Shown here one piece after another: positions 47,412 through 57,644 of a stretch of DNA of 64,000 nucleotides; the stretch's first letter is position 1, and each line of letters begins with the position of its first letter. The position numbers were made by a program, and so were the translations under genes. A model generated the notes under the pieces. That model was given only the letters and a program-made list of their open reading frames with translations, made no database searches and had not been told where the DNA came from. Source of the stretch: AP-15 sp963799085 (GTDB taxonomy: Bacteria; Pseudomonadota; Alphaproteobacteria; ATCC43930; CGMCC-115725); contig CAWCWA010000006.1 in NCBI GenBank assembly GCA_963799085.1, positions 124,001 to 188,000 on the forward strand, read 5' to 3'.

Positions 47412-47798
47412 TCAGGCCTTGGGCGGCGGCTCGACGTAGTTGACGATGCGCTTCCCGGAGGCGTGGATGCCGAAGGTGACGAGCGGCCGGTCGCCGAGTG
47501 TGCGGAAGCTGTGCACCCGGTCGGCCGGCAAAGAGACCGTAACCCCCGGCTCCAGCGCCACGATTTCTCCCTCGCCGACGAGCCAAGCCTCGCCCGTTCC
47601 TTCGAGCACCGTCAGGAACTCGGGATAGGGGTGCGAGTGCGGCGGCGCCACGTAGCCGGGCGGCGAAACCTGGATGCCGGTGCAAATCGGCGCGCCCTCG
47701 CCGGTGTCGTCGCCGACGATCGGCCGGTAGGTAGCACCACTCGGCAGGGCTGTCGTCGGTCGCTCGTCATGGCGGATTATGGTCAGCGCGGCGGGCAT
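47412..47798 (-). CDS. Cupin-domain protein
   Basis: A 128-residue single cupin. ATG 47798 is preceded by TTGGAGGGAGAGGCCG; the frame's upstream extension is not needed. Motif 1 is SPPGYVAPPHSHPYPEFLTV with VLEGTGEAWL; motif 2 is RVHSFRTLGDRPL. The His/Glu residues suggest metal binding. Cupins cover many functions, so none is assigned. It probably shares a transcript with ridA downstream. Intact. Confidence 0.85.
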   Translation of the reverse strand: MPAALTIIRHDERPTTALPSGATYRPIVGDDTGEGAPICTGIQVSPPGYVAPPHSHPYPEFLTVLEGTGEAWLVGEGEIVALEPGVTVSLPADRVHSFRTLGDRPLVTFGIHASGKRIVNYVEPPPKA

Positions 47799-47886
47799 CG
47801 GCCTCTCCCTCCAATGACGGCGATGGCGAACCATATCGCCTCGGCGTCTGCTGCGATACTCCCCGCTCGCGCGTTATAAGGAGGAG

Positions 47887-49160
47887 ATGTCGGACGCGGC
47901 GCTTTCCCCGATCGAACTCGCCCAGCGGCTGGCGCTGCTGCTGGCGCTCGCGGTCTTTTTCGGGCTCGCTTTCGAGGACGTCTACAAGCGCGAGGCGCGC
48001 TCCGTGCCGGGCGGCATCCGCACGTTTCCGCTGTTGGCGCTGGCGGGCGCACTCCTCTACCTCGTCGAGCCGCGCCATGCGCTCGCTTTTGCCGTCGGGC
48101 TCGTAGCGCTCGCGGCCTGGCTCTACGCCTTCCTGTGGCTCGAAACCCCGCCCGACGGCAAGACCCTGGTGATTCCGGCCGCCAACCTGCTTGCCTATGC
48201 GCTGGGGCCTGTCGCCCTGTCGCAGCCGCCCTTTGTCGCCATCGGCGCCACGGTTGCGGCGGTGCTGCTGACCGGCTGGCGCGAGCAGATGCACGGTTTC
48301 GTCCAGCGGATCCCGCAGGAAGAGATCGTGACCGCCGGCAAGTTCCTGATCCTCGCCGGCATCATCCTCCCGCTGTTGCCCGACACGAAGCTGATCGCGG
48401 CCGCCCCGGTCACGCCCTTTCGCGTCTGGCTGGCGGTCGTCGCGATCTCCGGCCTCTCGTATGCGACCTATCTGATCCAGCGCTACTGTCCGGTGCAGGG
48501 GGGCGTCATGCTGCCGGCATTGCTCGGCGGCGCCTATTCCTCGACCGTGACAACCGTCGTGCTCGCCAAGCGGCAGCGCGAGGCGGCCGGCCCTCGCCCC
48601 GAATTGTCGGCCGGGATCGTCGCCGCCACCGCGATGATGTATCCGCGGCTCGGCATCGTCATCGCCGTCTTCAGCCCGCGGCTCGGCCTGGCCCTGCTGC
48701 CCGCTCTCGGCGTCCTGTTCCTGGCCTCGGCCGCTCTCGCCTGGCGGGAGTGGCGCAGGATCGTTCAGGGCGAGGCCGCCGAACTCTCGATCCCGACCGT
48801 CAACCCGTTGCAGTTGACGACCGCACTCGTCTTCGCCAGTACTCTTTCTCGCGGTCTCGCTCGCGACGGCCTGGGTCGAGGGCGCCTTCGGCCAGACCGG
48901 GATATTCGTGTTGGCGGCAATCGTCGGGGCGAGCGACATCGATCCCTTCGTGCTGACGCTGGCGCAAGGGAGTGCTGTCGGGCTCGGCGCGCCCGCGACG
49001 GCGGCGGCGGTGCTGATCGCCGCCTCGGCCAACAATGTCGCCAAGGCCGGGTACGCCGTCGGGATTCGGCGGGCGCGTCGCGTCGCGGCCGGCGGTGCTG
49101 CTCCTGCTTCTGGCGGTCCTCGGTCTTGTCGGCGCCGCACTCTACCTGAAGGCGGCCTGA
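47887..49160 (+). CDS. MgtC/DUF4010-family integral membrane protein (two insertions)
   Basis: A roughly 423-residue polytopic protein. It starts MSDAALSPIELAQRLALLLA, then an EDVYKREARSVPGGIRTFPL segment resembling the MgtC-type loop. About ten further hydrophobic segments follow, including GGVMLPALLGGAYSSTVTTV and AIVGASDIDPFVLTLAQG. Single extra bases near 48840 and 49080 shift the frame near the end; the corrected tail is LLLLAVLGLVGAALYLKAA. The role of DUF4010 proteins is unknown; ion transport is a guess. Confidence 0.82.
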
Positions 49161-49269
49161 GTTAGCCCACATGTCCGCCTGAGGGCGGGGTGACGCGTCT
49201 CACGGTATGCCGGTGACGAGGATTGCGCCGGATTGGCCGGCGCCGAGCCTCATGCATGGGAGACGGGTC

Positions 49270-50090
49270 ATGGCGGATCGTATCGCTTACGTTGGGCTTG
49301 ATGTTCACAAGGAAAGCATCGCCGCCGTGGTGGCGTCGGGCGGTCTGCGCGGCGAGGTGCGAGAGTACGGCCGGATCGCGAACACGCCGGCGGCGCTGGA
49401 CCGTTTGCCGCGCCAATTCGGCGGTGACGGCATCACCCCTGCGGTTTTGCCACGAGGCGGGGCCGTGCGGTCACGGCATCCAACGACAGGTAACGGCGAG
49501 CGGACACGAGTGCGTTGTGGTCGCGCCATCACCGATCCCCAGGCGGCCGGGCGACCGCGTCAACGCCACTAGCCTGGCCAAGTTGCACCGGGCTGGCGAG
49601 CTGACCGCGGCGTGGGTATCCGATATCGGGCGCGAGGCGATGCGCGATCTGGTGCGGGCCCGGCTCGACGCGGCGCACAGCCTGCGCCGGGCACGCCAGC
49701 GGCTCTCAGGCTTTTTGCTGCGTCAAGGATGTCATTATGGGCGGCCGGCCTGGACCAAGCTGCACCGGCGCTGGCTGGCGGGACTGAAGTTCGAGCAGGC
49801 GCTCCATCATCTCGTCCTGGAGGATTACATCGCGGCGGTCGAGGGCACCGCGGCGCGGCGCGATCGACTGAACTGATATGACGGCGCAGATCGAGGCGAT
49901 GCTGCCGGACTGGACGCTGGCCCCGCTGGTGGCGGCATTGCGGAAGACGCGCGGCATGGCGCTGTCAACGCGGCGACGCTGATCGCCGAATTGGGCGAGC
50001 TGTCGCGCTTCGCCAATCCGCGCCAGCTGATGGCGTATCTCGGGCTGGCGCCGTCCGAGCATTCGAGCGGAACGAGCGTCAAACGCGGCG
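49270..50090 (+). pseudogene. IS110-family transposase, frameshifted and 3'-truncated
   Basis: ATG 49270 reads MADRIAYVGLDVHKESIAAV, the DEDD N-terminus. In shifted frames come AGPCGHGIQRQVTASGHECV, SLAKLHRAGELTAAWVSD, RDLVRARLDAAHSLRRARQR and YGRPAWTKLHRRWLAGLKFE. The Transposase_20 part follows: MLPDWTLAPLVAALRKTRGM, LIAELGELSRFANPRQLMAY and LGLAPSEHSSG. The conserved tail is missing after about 50090. At least three frame changes (near 49440, 49876 and 49975). It differs in sequence from the IS110 pieces at 17.5 and 56.8 kb. Confidence 0.85.
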
Positions 50091-50402
50091 ACGCCTTCCA
50101 GTTCTACGCCGGCGATATCCGGGTAGAGGGACCGCACCCGTTCTCTTCGAGCGGCGGCAATCTGGGGACCGGCCGCTGTCGTACCGCCATGTACACCGAC
50201 AGCATAGAGCAGCTCCGCGGCACCGCCGGCGCCCGCCAGGTCACCGTCCGGGCAGAGACCGCGCTGGCGGCCTTCACCACGCCCAGCAGTGGCGGCTGGA
50301 TCATGTTCGGCAAACACCCAAGCTGACGGCCCGTGACACTGGAGTCACCGGCTCGCGGCGATCGCTCTCAGCCGCGTGAGATGCTATTGGTCAAAATCTG
50401 TT
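50091..50402. other. No recognisable gene
   Basis: Between the truncated IS110 copy and the IS1595 left end only short frames without motifs are seen. Confidence 0.45.
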
Positions 50403-51422
50403 CCTGATTACGCATGATGCTCAGCCAATTTGAGGAGGCGGTATGGCATCGGTGGGGTTCGGACGGCGACATAGCCGAGGTGTCGCATCATGGCGGCGAG
50501 ATCGTAGCGGCGGTTGCAGCGGTACTCGAATTCGGCGAGGCAGCGGGGTACGTGCTTGTCGCGGATGGCGCGGTAAGTGCCAGTGATGGCGCTCTTGATG
50601 TTGCCGAGGGGGGTGTTGACCCACTTGAAGGCGGGGTTGAGGGCGGCCTTGCGACCGGATCCAGTGGTGATCGGCTGATGGTCGCAGCCGGCGTTGGCGA
50701 CCCCAGTGAAGCAGCGCAGGCCGTCACTGACAACGGTGCTGGCGGGCTGGAAACTGCGCTGCGCCACGGTGGCGATTTCGGCCCGGCGGAACCCCTTCAG
50801 GCGGCGCAACTTCAAGCGGATTGGCTGGCCCTCTGGTGTGGTTTCGACCGCCGCCACGATTTGGCGTCTTGCCAGGCGAACCGCGGCCCCGCTTGCCGCC
50901 GTTGCGCTCCCCGCCGAGATAGGCGTCGTCGATCTCGATCCGTCCCGTCAGGCGCTTTGTGGCGTCCCGCTCCATCATCGCCTGCATCAGCTTGTGCTTG
51001 ATCTTCCAGGCGGTGGTCTGGGTGACGCCAAGCCGGCGGCCCAACTCGATGCTGGAGATGCCGCCCTTGCTCTGCGTGAGGTGGTGCATGGCGCGAAACC
51101 AAGTGCACAGCGGCACCTTGGCAGCGGCGAAAATCGTCCCGGCCTGCTGCCGGCGAGCGGCACACCGGTAGAGCGCGCGGGTCTAGATGAAGCTGTGCTG
51201 CTTGCCCGCACACACCGGGCAGACAAAGCCGGATGGCCAGCGCCAGCGCCTCACCGCCTCCCGGCGCCGATCCTCTGTTCCGTTAAGAACAGCAAACCGA
51301 GCCTCGCCGAGGCCCTTCTGGAACTGCACCTTGTTGCGCGCCATCGCTCAAACCCGCAGAAACAACCGCATGTTCCTGTTTTGTATCATGCTTCCGATGG
51401 CTGAGGATAGTCCGTAATCAGG
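50403..51422 (-). mobile_element. IS1595-family element (second type), about 1,020 bp
   Basis: Ends carry the inverted repeat CCTGATTACG / CGTAATCAGG around a single transposase gene. No clear target duplication is visible outside. It is a different lineage from the copy at 19021-20062. Confidence 0.75.
50408..51345 (-). pseudogene. IS1595-family transposase (frameshifted)
   Basis: From ATG 51345: MARNKVQFQKGLGEARFAVL, the zinc ribbon (CPVCAGKQHSF), FRAMHHLTQSKGGISSIELG, VTQTTAWKIKHKLMQAMMER, the first acidic motif GRIEIDDAYLGGERNGGKRG, VVSDGLRCFTGVANAGCDHQ, the WVNTPLGNIKSAITGTYRAI segment and YRCNRRYDLAAMMRHL. Frame changes lie near 51180 (with an in-frame stop), 51115 and 50855. All catalytic regions are present, so this copy may be intact apart from sequence errors. 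Confidence 0.85.
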
Positions 51423-51524
51423 TTCCGATTTGAAGTCGGGCGCCCCCTGGAGGGGTGGCAAGCGCTCGACCGCTGGGCGGGTGCTCGGCGCTCTGCTCGT
51501 CAGGAATGACGAGCGGGGGGACCG

Positions 51525-53060
51525 ATGCCAGCCGAGAGAGTGTCGATGCGACGCATACGCGAGATCCTACGCCTGAAGCACGGCGGGGCGAGCGATCGGC
51601 AGATCGCCCGCTCGCTGAGCCTGGCGCGCAGCACCGTCGCGGTGACGCTGGAGCGCGCCACGGCGGCAGCGGTGCACTGGCCGCTGCCGACGACGCTGAG
51701 CGACCGCGTGCTGCAGGCGATGCTGGATGCCGGCCATGGCGCGCAGCAAGGGGCGCGGCGCAAGGCCGAACCCGATTGGGCCTACGTGCATCACGAGCTG
51801 CGCCGGCCCGGCGTCACGCTGATGCTGCTGTGGGAGGAGTATCGGCAGCGCGAGCCGGATGGCTATGCCTACAGCCGCTGGTGCGAACTGTACCGCGCCT
51901 GGGAGGGCCGGCTGTCGCCGACCATGCGCCAAGCCCATCCCGCCGGCGAGCGGATGTTCGTCGATTACGCCGGCCAGACCGTCGATCTGATTGACCCCGG
52001 CACCGGTGAGGTGCGGGCAGCGCAGATCTTCGTCGCGGTGATGGGCGCCTCCAACTACACCTACGCCGAGGCGACGGCGACGCAAAGCCTGCCGGGTTGG
52101 ATCGGTGCCCACGTCCGGGCGCTCGCCTTCATGGGCGGCGTACCGGCGCAGCTGGTGCCCGACAACCCGAAGGTCGGCGTCGATCGTGCCAACTGGTACG
52201 AGCCCGGCCTCAACCGCACCTATCTCGACTTGGCGATCATTACCGCACGGCGATCCTGCCGACGCGCACCCGCAAGCCGCGCGATAAGGCGAAGGTTGAA
52301 GTCGCGGTGCTGGTGGTCGGGTGCTGGATATTGGCGCGGCCGCGGCACCGGCGCTTCTTCTCGTTGGCCGAGCCGAACCGGGCGATCGGGGAGCTGGTCG
52401 CCAATCTAAATGCGCGGCCGAGGCGACGGCTCGGCGTCAGCCGGCGCGACCTCTTCTGCGAACTCGACCAACCGGCGCTGAAGCCGCTGCCGGCCGAGCC
52501 CTATCAGTATGCCGAATGGCGGGCGCGGCGGGTCGGCCTCGACTACCACGTCGATATCGACGGGCATTACTACTCGGTGCCGCACCGGCTGATCCGCGAG
52601 CAGCTCGACGCGCGCATCACCGAGCGCACGATCGAGCTGTTCTGCAAAGGCGACCGCGTCGCCGTGCACCGGCGCGGCGGTGGCCGCGGCCGCCATACGA
52701 CGGTGCCCGAGCACATGCCGAGCGCGCACCGGCGAGTGGACGATCGAGCGCATCCGTGCCGACGCCGCGGCGATCGGCCCGAACACCGCCAAGCTCGTCG
52801 CGCTGATCCTGGAGAGCCGGCCGCATCCCGAGCAGGGCTACCGGGCCTCGATCGGCATCCTGCGCCTGGCGCGGCATTACGGCGCTGACCGGCTGGAGGC
52901 GGCCTGCGATCGCGGCCTCGACATCGGCGCCCGCTCCTACGGCTCGATGCAATCGATCTTGAAGCACGGCCTCGACCGGCGTCCGCCGCCGCGGCCGGCG
53001 AGGCAGGGCGAGCTGCTCCCCGAGCACCCCAATATCCGCGGTCCCCGCTACTACCACTAA
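51525..53060 (+). CDS. istA: IS21-family transposase IstA (frameshifted)
   Basis: MPAERVSMRRIREILRLKHG with a resolvase-like HTH (GASDRQIARSLSLARSTVAV). The integrase core has MFVDYAGQTVDLIDPGTGEV, QLVPDNPKVGVDRANWYEP and the Glu-containing KPRDKAKVEVAVLVV, the D-D-E triad. The C-terminal part has YHVDIDGHYYSVPHRLIREQ and GEWTIERIRADAAAIGPNTA. Indels near 52250 and 52735 shift the frame; the 512-codon span is the normal IstA size. It is followed by istB after 13 bases, as usual in IS21. Confidence 0.87.
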
Positions 53061-53073
53061 CCGGTTAGGGAGA

Positions 53074-53748
53074 ATGGAATTGCTGACCCATCCGACCGTC
53101 GAATAGCTGCATCAGCTCGGCCTCGCCGGCATGGCGCGTGCCTTCGCCGAGCTGGAGGCCAAACTCGACCAGCGCCGCGCTGTCGCACGCCGAGTGGCTC
53201 GCGCTGCTGCTCGATCGTGAAGCCACCGAGCGCTACGAACGGCGGTTGCGCGGCAGGCTGCGCTTTGCCCGGCTGCGCCATCAGGCGGCTGTGGAAGACG
53301 TCGATTATCGGGCCGCCCGCGGTCTCGATCGCACGTTGTTCCAGGCCTTGATCGCCGGCCGCTGGATCGACGAGGCGCAGAACTTGGTGATCGAAGGACC
53401 CGCCGGCGTCGGCAAGAGTTGGCTCGCCTGCGCGCTGGGACACAAGGCGGGTCGCGACAACCGCACGGTGCTGTATCAGCGCATTCCGCGGATGTTTGGC
53501 GATCTCGCGCTGGCCCGCGGCCTCGCGCTGGCCCGCGGCGACGCCGCTACCCGCGGCTGATGCGCGCCCTCGGCGGCGTCAAGCTCTTGATCCTCGACGA
53601 CTGGGGTCTCGAGCCGCTCGGGCCCGAGCAGTGCCATGACATGCTGGAAATCGTCGAGGACCGCTACGGCCGTGGCGCCACCCTGATCACCAGCCAAATC
53701 CCGGTCGACCGCTGGCACGATCTGATCGGCGAACCGAAGATGTCATGA
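53074..53748 (+). pseudogene. istB: IS21-family helper ATPase IstB, nonsense-mutated and 3'-truncated
   Basis: ATG 53074 after TTAGGGAGA reads MELLTHPTVE and then an in-frame TAG where the family has an Arg/Leu codon, followed by LHQLGLAGMARAFAELEAKL. The AAA+ core has Walker A GPAGVGKSWLACALGHKA and Walker B VKLLILDDWGLEPLG. Frame slips lie near 53175 and 53545. The protein breaks off at RWHDLIGEP (53740), where a different sequence begins, so the right end of the IS21 element is lost. Confidence 0.85.
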
Positions 53749-54870
53749 TGCCTCTTTCTTCGATTGATTTGTCCGCCGTACTTGTGTTCTCAACTCGGCG
53801 ATCTGTGAGCTCGAAAGAGTGATCTGCCAGGGCATTCCTTCGGCCAGCTGGCGGCCCGACAATCGTCCCTTCTGTAGCCATTTGAAGACAGTCTGCGGAG
53901 AAATCGAGAGAGCCGCAGTGGCTCCTTGAACGGAATACGTCCCATCCGGCCATTGCGGCGGATTATGCTCTGTTCCATTGATCTTCACCGTTGGCATCTT
54001 CCAACGTTTGCGCAATAGATGTACCTCACCGCCGCTGAACGACCTCCGGTGCGCGGACAGCAGGTCGTCCGCATTGAGTGTCGTTGCGATTTCGCGGTCC
54101 ATCTTTTGCACGGCGACGAGATCGCGAACCCGCGCTTCGAGCGCCGCGATGTCAGCGTAATTGCGGTAGCTGTTCACATTGCGCCGGATCTTGTGTTCGC
54201 TGACGGCGCCGGTCTGCCATATAACTCTGATCCAGACTTGGCCGCACGCGGGCCGCTGATCGAGGATCGCCTCCCTTGATGACGAGCCTGAGGATTTGCT
54301 TGCGCTCGACCGCACTTGCTGCGCCCCATAGTTTGTGAAGGTCCTCGCCCAGCGAGAGGATCTGAGCGCGGTCCGCCGCGGCAAGCGATGCCGGCTGCTG
54401 CCGGCGCCAACTCTCGTATTCAATCTCGATCTGCTCCACTTGCCGCAGCTTGTCCTCCCAGACACGCTCCAAAGACCGTGCCACGAGACGGTTCTCGGGC
54501 TCGACGGCATCGTATTGCCGGTGTGCCCGCTCCGCCTCGTAGCGCGTCCGCTCATGCTTGAGCGACCATTGATGCTCAAGCGCACGGGCTTCGTTCTCAA
54601 GCTCGCCGAGAGCAGCGATCGCCAGCGTGAGACGGTCCGGTGTCAGCGCTGCGAGCAACAGACTTTCAACGGCGGCATCAACGCTCAAGGCTCGCGCCTC
54701 CTGGCAGCGCGGCCCGCATGTTGATGCTGGTCGGCGCGACAAACATAGACAGGGTAGTTGCCCTGCGGCCCGGAATAATGCAGCTCCATCCGGTGGCCGC
54801 AATGGCCACAAACCGCAATGCCTCGTAGCAATCCACGACCCCGCCGTGGCACCCCCTGGCTGCGTGCTAT
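53743..54870 (-). pseudogene. Large serine recombinase, zinc-ribbon and C-terminal part
   Basis: Read from 54870 downward: GVPRRGRGLLRGIAVCGHCG and HRMELHYSGPQGNYPVYVCR (zinc ribbon with two Cys pairs), then, after a slip near 54720, the coiled-coil C-terminal domain ALTPDRLTLAIAALGELENE, RLVARSLERVWEDKLRQVEQ and, after a slip near 54290, VNSYRNYADIAALEARVRDL, ending SGRQLAEGMPWQITLSSSQI. The catalytic and recombinase domains are missing from this strand; the matching preceding piece lies on the opposite strand next door. Confidence 0.8.
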
Positions 54871-54889
54871 GGCCGCGATAGCCGGGTTG

Positions 54890-55218
54890 GCCTCAATTCC
54901 GATGAGGAGGTGCAGGCACGGCTGCTGCATTTATTCGCCAAGTTTCGCAAGCTGCGCAGCGCCAAGGCGGTGATGCGCCATTTTCAGGAGGCCAACCTGC
55001 TGGTGTCGGTGCGACCGCTCGCCGGGCCAGCGCCGCATGACCTCGTCTGGCAGCCGGCGAGCAACGCGCGCAGCTACGCAGGGACATGCGACCGAAGCCG
55101 TGGCGATACAGGATTGGCCGATTTGCCTGAAGGATGCATTTCCGGGATATATCGATTGGGAGGAGTTCATGGCGAACCAGCGGCGGCTCGCAGACAATCT
55201 CAATCGCTACGATGCGTT
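54890..55218 (+). pseudogene. Large serine recombinase, recombinase-domain piece, opposite strand
   Basis: LNSDEEVQARLLHLFAKFRK, LRSAKAVMRHFQEANLLVSV, RPLAGPAPHDLVWQPASNAR and, after a slip near 55080, AIQDWPICLKDAFPGYIDWE and FMANQRRLADNLNRYDA. In intact proteins the next residues would be GxPRRGRGLLxGIAVCG, which is how the minus-strand piece begins. The two pieces therefore appear to be halves of one gene separated by an inversion. IS66 sequence starts at the right edge. Confidence 0.8.
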
Positions 55219-55967
55219 GCCGCGCGACAGCTTGGGCCGCGGCTCGCGCAGCCAGCGCTCCAGATCGCCGACCAAAGGGGCGCTCAATCCCTGCCGGACA
55301 TCGCGGCGCGGCTCGGCGCTCTGGCCGTTGATCGCGCGCTCGATGTCGAACAGCGCGTCGATGCGCCGAACCGCCTCCAGCGCCAGCGGCGAGATCACGC
55401 TGGTGGTCTTGCCCTCTGCCTTACGGCGGACGGCCGCGGCAACATCGGCCAGCACGAAGAACGGCCGGCGCGCATGCACCCAACATGCCGCCTCGATAAG
55501 CGGGCCCGGCTTGCGGTTGGCCTCATAGAGCTTGGTGTATCCGGCAAAAGCGCTGGGACCGGCCCAGCCGCGGGCCAGGACATGGAACGGCGTCGGCGCC
55601 TGGCTGATCTTCTCGCAATCGCGGCAGGTGAATTTCTCGCGGACGTGCTGGATCACCTTGCGTTGCTGGTCCTGGCTACCGCCTGCTCGGCGGCGATCTC
55701 GTCCTCGCTCGCCGAACTCTCGAGCTCCTCGAACGCTGGCGCCATCTGATCGAGCAGCTGCACGCGGCGTTCCGAGCGCTGGCCGTAGAGCGCGCGCGTC
55801 AGCTTGGCGATCTGCAATTGCTGATGCGCAATCAGGGCCTGATCATCGGAAGCCTTGGCCTTGGCAACCGCCAGCTCGGCCTCGACCCGTGCCGCCCTGG
55901 CGAGCTCGGCGATCAGCGCCGCCTGCAGCGCGGCGATGTCGTTGGGGAGGTCATCGGTCGTCCTCAC
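55207..55967 (-). pseudogene. IS66 TnpC, internally deleted and truncated
   Basis: GTG 55967 gives the leucine-rich N-terminus (RTTDDLPNDIAALQAALIAE, QIAKLTRALYGQRSERRVQL). After a slip near 55660 it reads VIQHVREKFTCRDCEKISQA and RGWAGPSAF, then jumps over about 100 residues to AGYTKLYEANRKPGPLIEAA and ALDIERAINGQ-like FDIERAINGQSAEPRRDVRQ, ending at SRGNAS. The first catalytic Asp region and the C-terminal end are missing. Non-functional. Confidence 0.8.
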
Positions 55968-56037
55968 GAGCGGGATTATCCCACATCGCCGCGCCCAACC
56001 GCTCCTCAACCACAGGGTAAGTCAATCGGCCGCAGCT

Positions 56038-56386
56038 TCAGCCGGCGACCTCCGGACGCCAGGTGCGAACCGGATTTCTCCCATCGATCCCGTCGAGCAT
56101 GTAGGCCAGCTGCGAGGCGCTGATCGCGACAATGCCGTCAGCCGGCGAAGGCCACAGGAACCGCCCGCGCTCCAACCGCTTGGCGTACAGCGACATGCCG
56201 ATGCCGGCATGCCAAACAATCTTGATCGGGTCACCTCTGGCGCCTCTGAAAACGTAAAGATCGCCAGCATGCGGGATCGCGGCCCGGCACCTGCTGCACC
56301 TGCAACGCCAGCCCGTTTATGCCTTTGCGCATGTCGGTCCGGCCGACTGCCAGCCAAACCCGCACGCCGCTGGGAACCGGGATCAT
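56038..56386 (-). CDS. IS66 TnpB (frameshifted)
   Basis: ATG 56386 overlaps the tnpA stop (ATGA). IPVPSGVRVWLAVGRTDMRK and GINGLALQVQQV are the usual start; after a slip near 56270 it reads LYVFRGARGDPIKIVWHAGI, GMSLYAKRLERGRFLWP and ends TWRPEVAG. The 116-codon span is the normal IS66 Orf2 length. TnpB is an accessory protein needed for IS66 transposition. Confidence 0.85.
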
Positions 56387-56817
56387 CGCCGCGCCAGCAC
56401 GTCGAGCACTCGTTCCAATGCCGCCGCGTCGACGTCGCGGTCGACGCGAACCCGGCGACCGCTCTCCAGCTCGATCTCGATCAGCCCCGCTTTCCGGCGC
56501 CGCCGGCGACGGGGGGCGTCGTTGACCGACGCGGCCTTGTCCTCGGGAAGCGGGGTCGGCAGCGCCGGCACATCCCTGGTGATTTCCACCGCCACAAACG
56601 ACGGCAATTCCGAGACGCCCGGCACGCCGATCACCCCAAGCTCGGCCAGCCGGCGCCACTTGTAGACCTGCGCCGGCAATAGCCCGTGACGGCGCGCGAC
56701 CTCCGACAGGTCGGCTCCGGGCGCCGTCGCCTCGGTCAGAATGGCAAGCTTCTGTTCGGCACTGAACCGGCGCCGCCGCTCCACACGCCCCAGCAACTCG
56801 GCAGTCGGGTAGGACAT
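56383..56817 (-). CDS. IS66 TnpA
   Basis: ATG 56817 gives MSYPTAELLGRVERRRRFSA, the helix-turn-helix ILTEATAPGADLSEVARRHG and LLPAQVYKWRRLAELG, and a C-terminal tail LESGRRVRVDRDVDAAALER. Intact, 144 residues. First gene of the tnpA-tnpB-tnpC set. Its left neighbour is an IS110 tail on the other strand, with which it shares the short region near 56817. Confidence 0.85.
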   Translation of the reverse strand: MSYPTAELLGRVERRRRFSAEQKLAILTEATAPGADLSEVARRHGLLPAQVYKWRRLAELGVIGVPGVSELPSFVAVEITRDVPALPTPLPEDKAASVNDAPRRRRRRKAGLIEIELESGRRVRVDRDVDAAALERVLDVLARR

Positions 56818-57296
56818 CGATTGCCGAGCAGATCCGCGAGATCGAGGCAGCACGCTGTGAGCGCTTGCGGCAGCACCCGGACAAAGGCGCTCATCCGATG
56901 GTCCGCCTGCTGGCGCAGATCGTCGGTGTTGGCCTCGCGACCGCCGACCTGCTTGTCCAGGAGGTCCTGTCGCGTAATCTGCGCGACCGCCGAGCGGTTG
57001 CGCGGTACCGCGGGCTGACCGGAACGCCGGATGAGAGCGGCGCGCGCCGGCGGGAGAAGGGACTGGCTCGATCGGGGAACGCGCGGGTGCGCCGCAGCAT
57101 GCGGCAATTGGCCTGGCGCTTCCTGATGTTCCAAAAGAACAGCGCCTTGGCCCAGTGGTACCGAGCGCGCACCGCAGATGCTCGCGGCGCCACCCGCAAG
57201 ACCATGATTGTCGCGCTGGCGCGCAAGCTGCTCGTCGCGCTCTGGCGTCTGGTGACGACCGGCGAGGTTCCCGAGGGCATCATCCTGCGTCCAGCG
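56818..57296 (+). pseudogene. IS110-family transposase, C-terminal piece
   Basis: IAEQIREIEAARCERLRQHP, then MVRLLAQIVGVGLATADLLV, VLSRNLRDRRAVARYRGLTG, RREKGLARSGNARVRRSMRQ, LAWRFLMFQKNSALAQWYRA and KTMIVALARKLLVALWRLVT to EGIILRPA. This is the Transposase_20 half. The N-terminal half is absent here, but a half of the same lineage lies at 17510-17937. Confidence 0.82.
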
Positions 57297-57644
57297 CTGG
57301 GCGCGGCCGGTCGACATCAAAGCTATCCCACGGAATTCGGCGCCCGTCGCCAGGGTCGGCCGGGCGTTGATGACGATCCGAGCGGCGGTGACCCGAGGCA
57401 GGCATGGCTTGCCCGCCGCCCTAGAGAATGGGCCTGCCGTCTCGGAGCCTTGTCACCGATGCGCATGACTGCATCATGGTTCGGATCCCACCGGTCCACC
57501 GAATACAGGTGTGTCGGCGCAATGTTCGCGCCCAATGGCGAGCTCCCCTCGGATCATCCTGAAAAACATCCACCCCGCGGCTGCGACCGGGAACCACGCA
57601 GCAATCGCCCTTGACAACCTAAACCCCATACAAGCCCGCCCCCG
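57297..57644. other. Probable IS110 3' flank, no gene
   Basis: Between the IS110 C-terminal piece and the IS256 middle piece no coding pattern is visible; it may hold the non-coding right end of the IS110 element. Confidence 0.4.

Noticed and set aside
45045..47879. A 944-codon plus-strand open frame
   Set aside because: Only the first 125 codons look like a protein (DoxX-like). The rest is exactly antisense to rmuC, ridA and the cupin gene and has the charged, low-complexity look of a GC-rich shadow frame.
47767..49140. A 457-codon minus-strand frame
   Set aside because: Antisense to the DUF4010-type membrane protein, which has clear membrane segments on the plus strand.
50403..51422. Target duplication around the second IS1595 element
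   Set aside because: The bases outside CCTGATTACG and CGTAATCAGG do not form a direct repeat, so no duplication is claimed.
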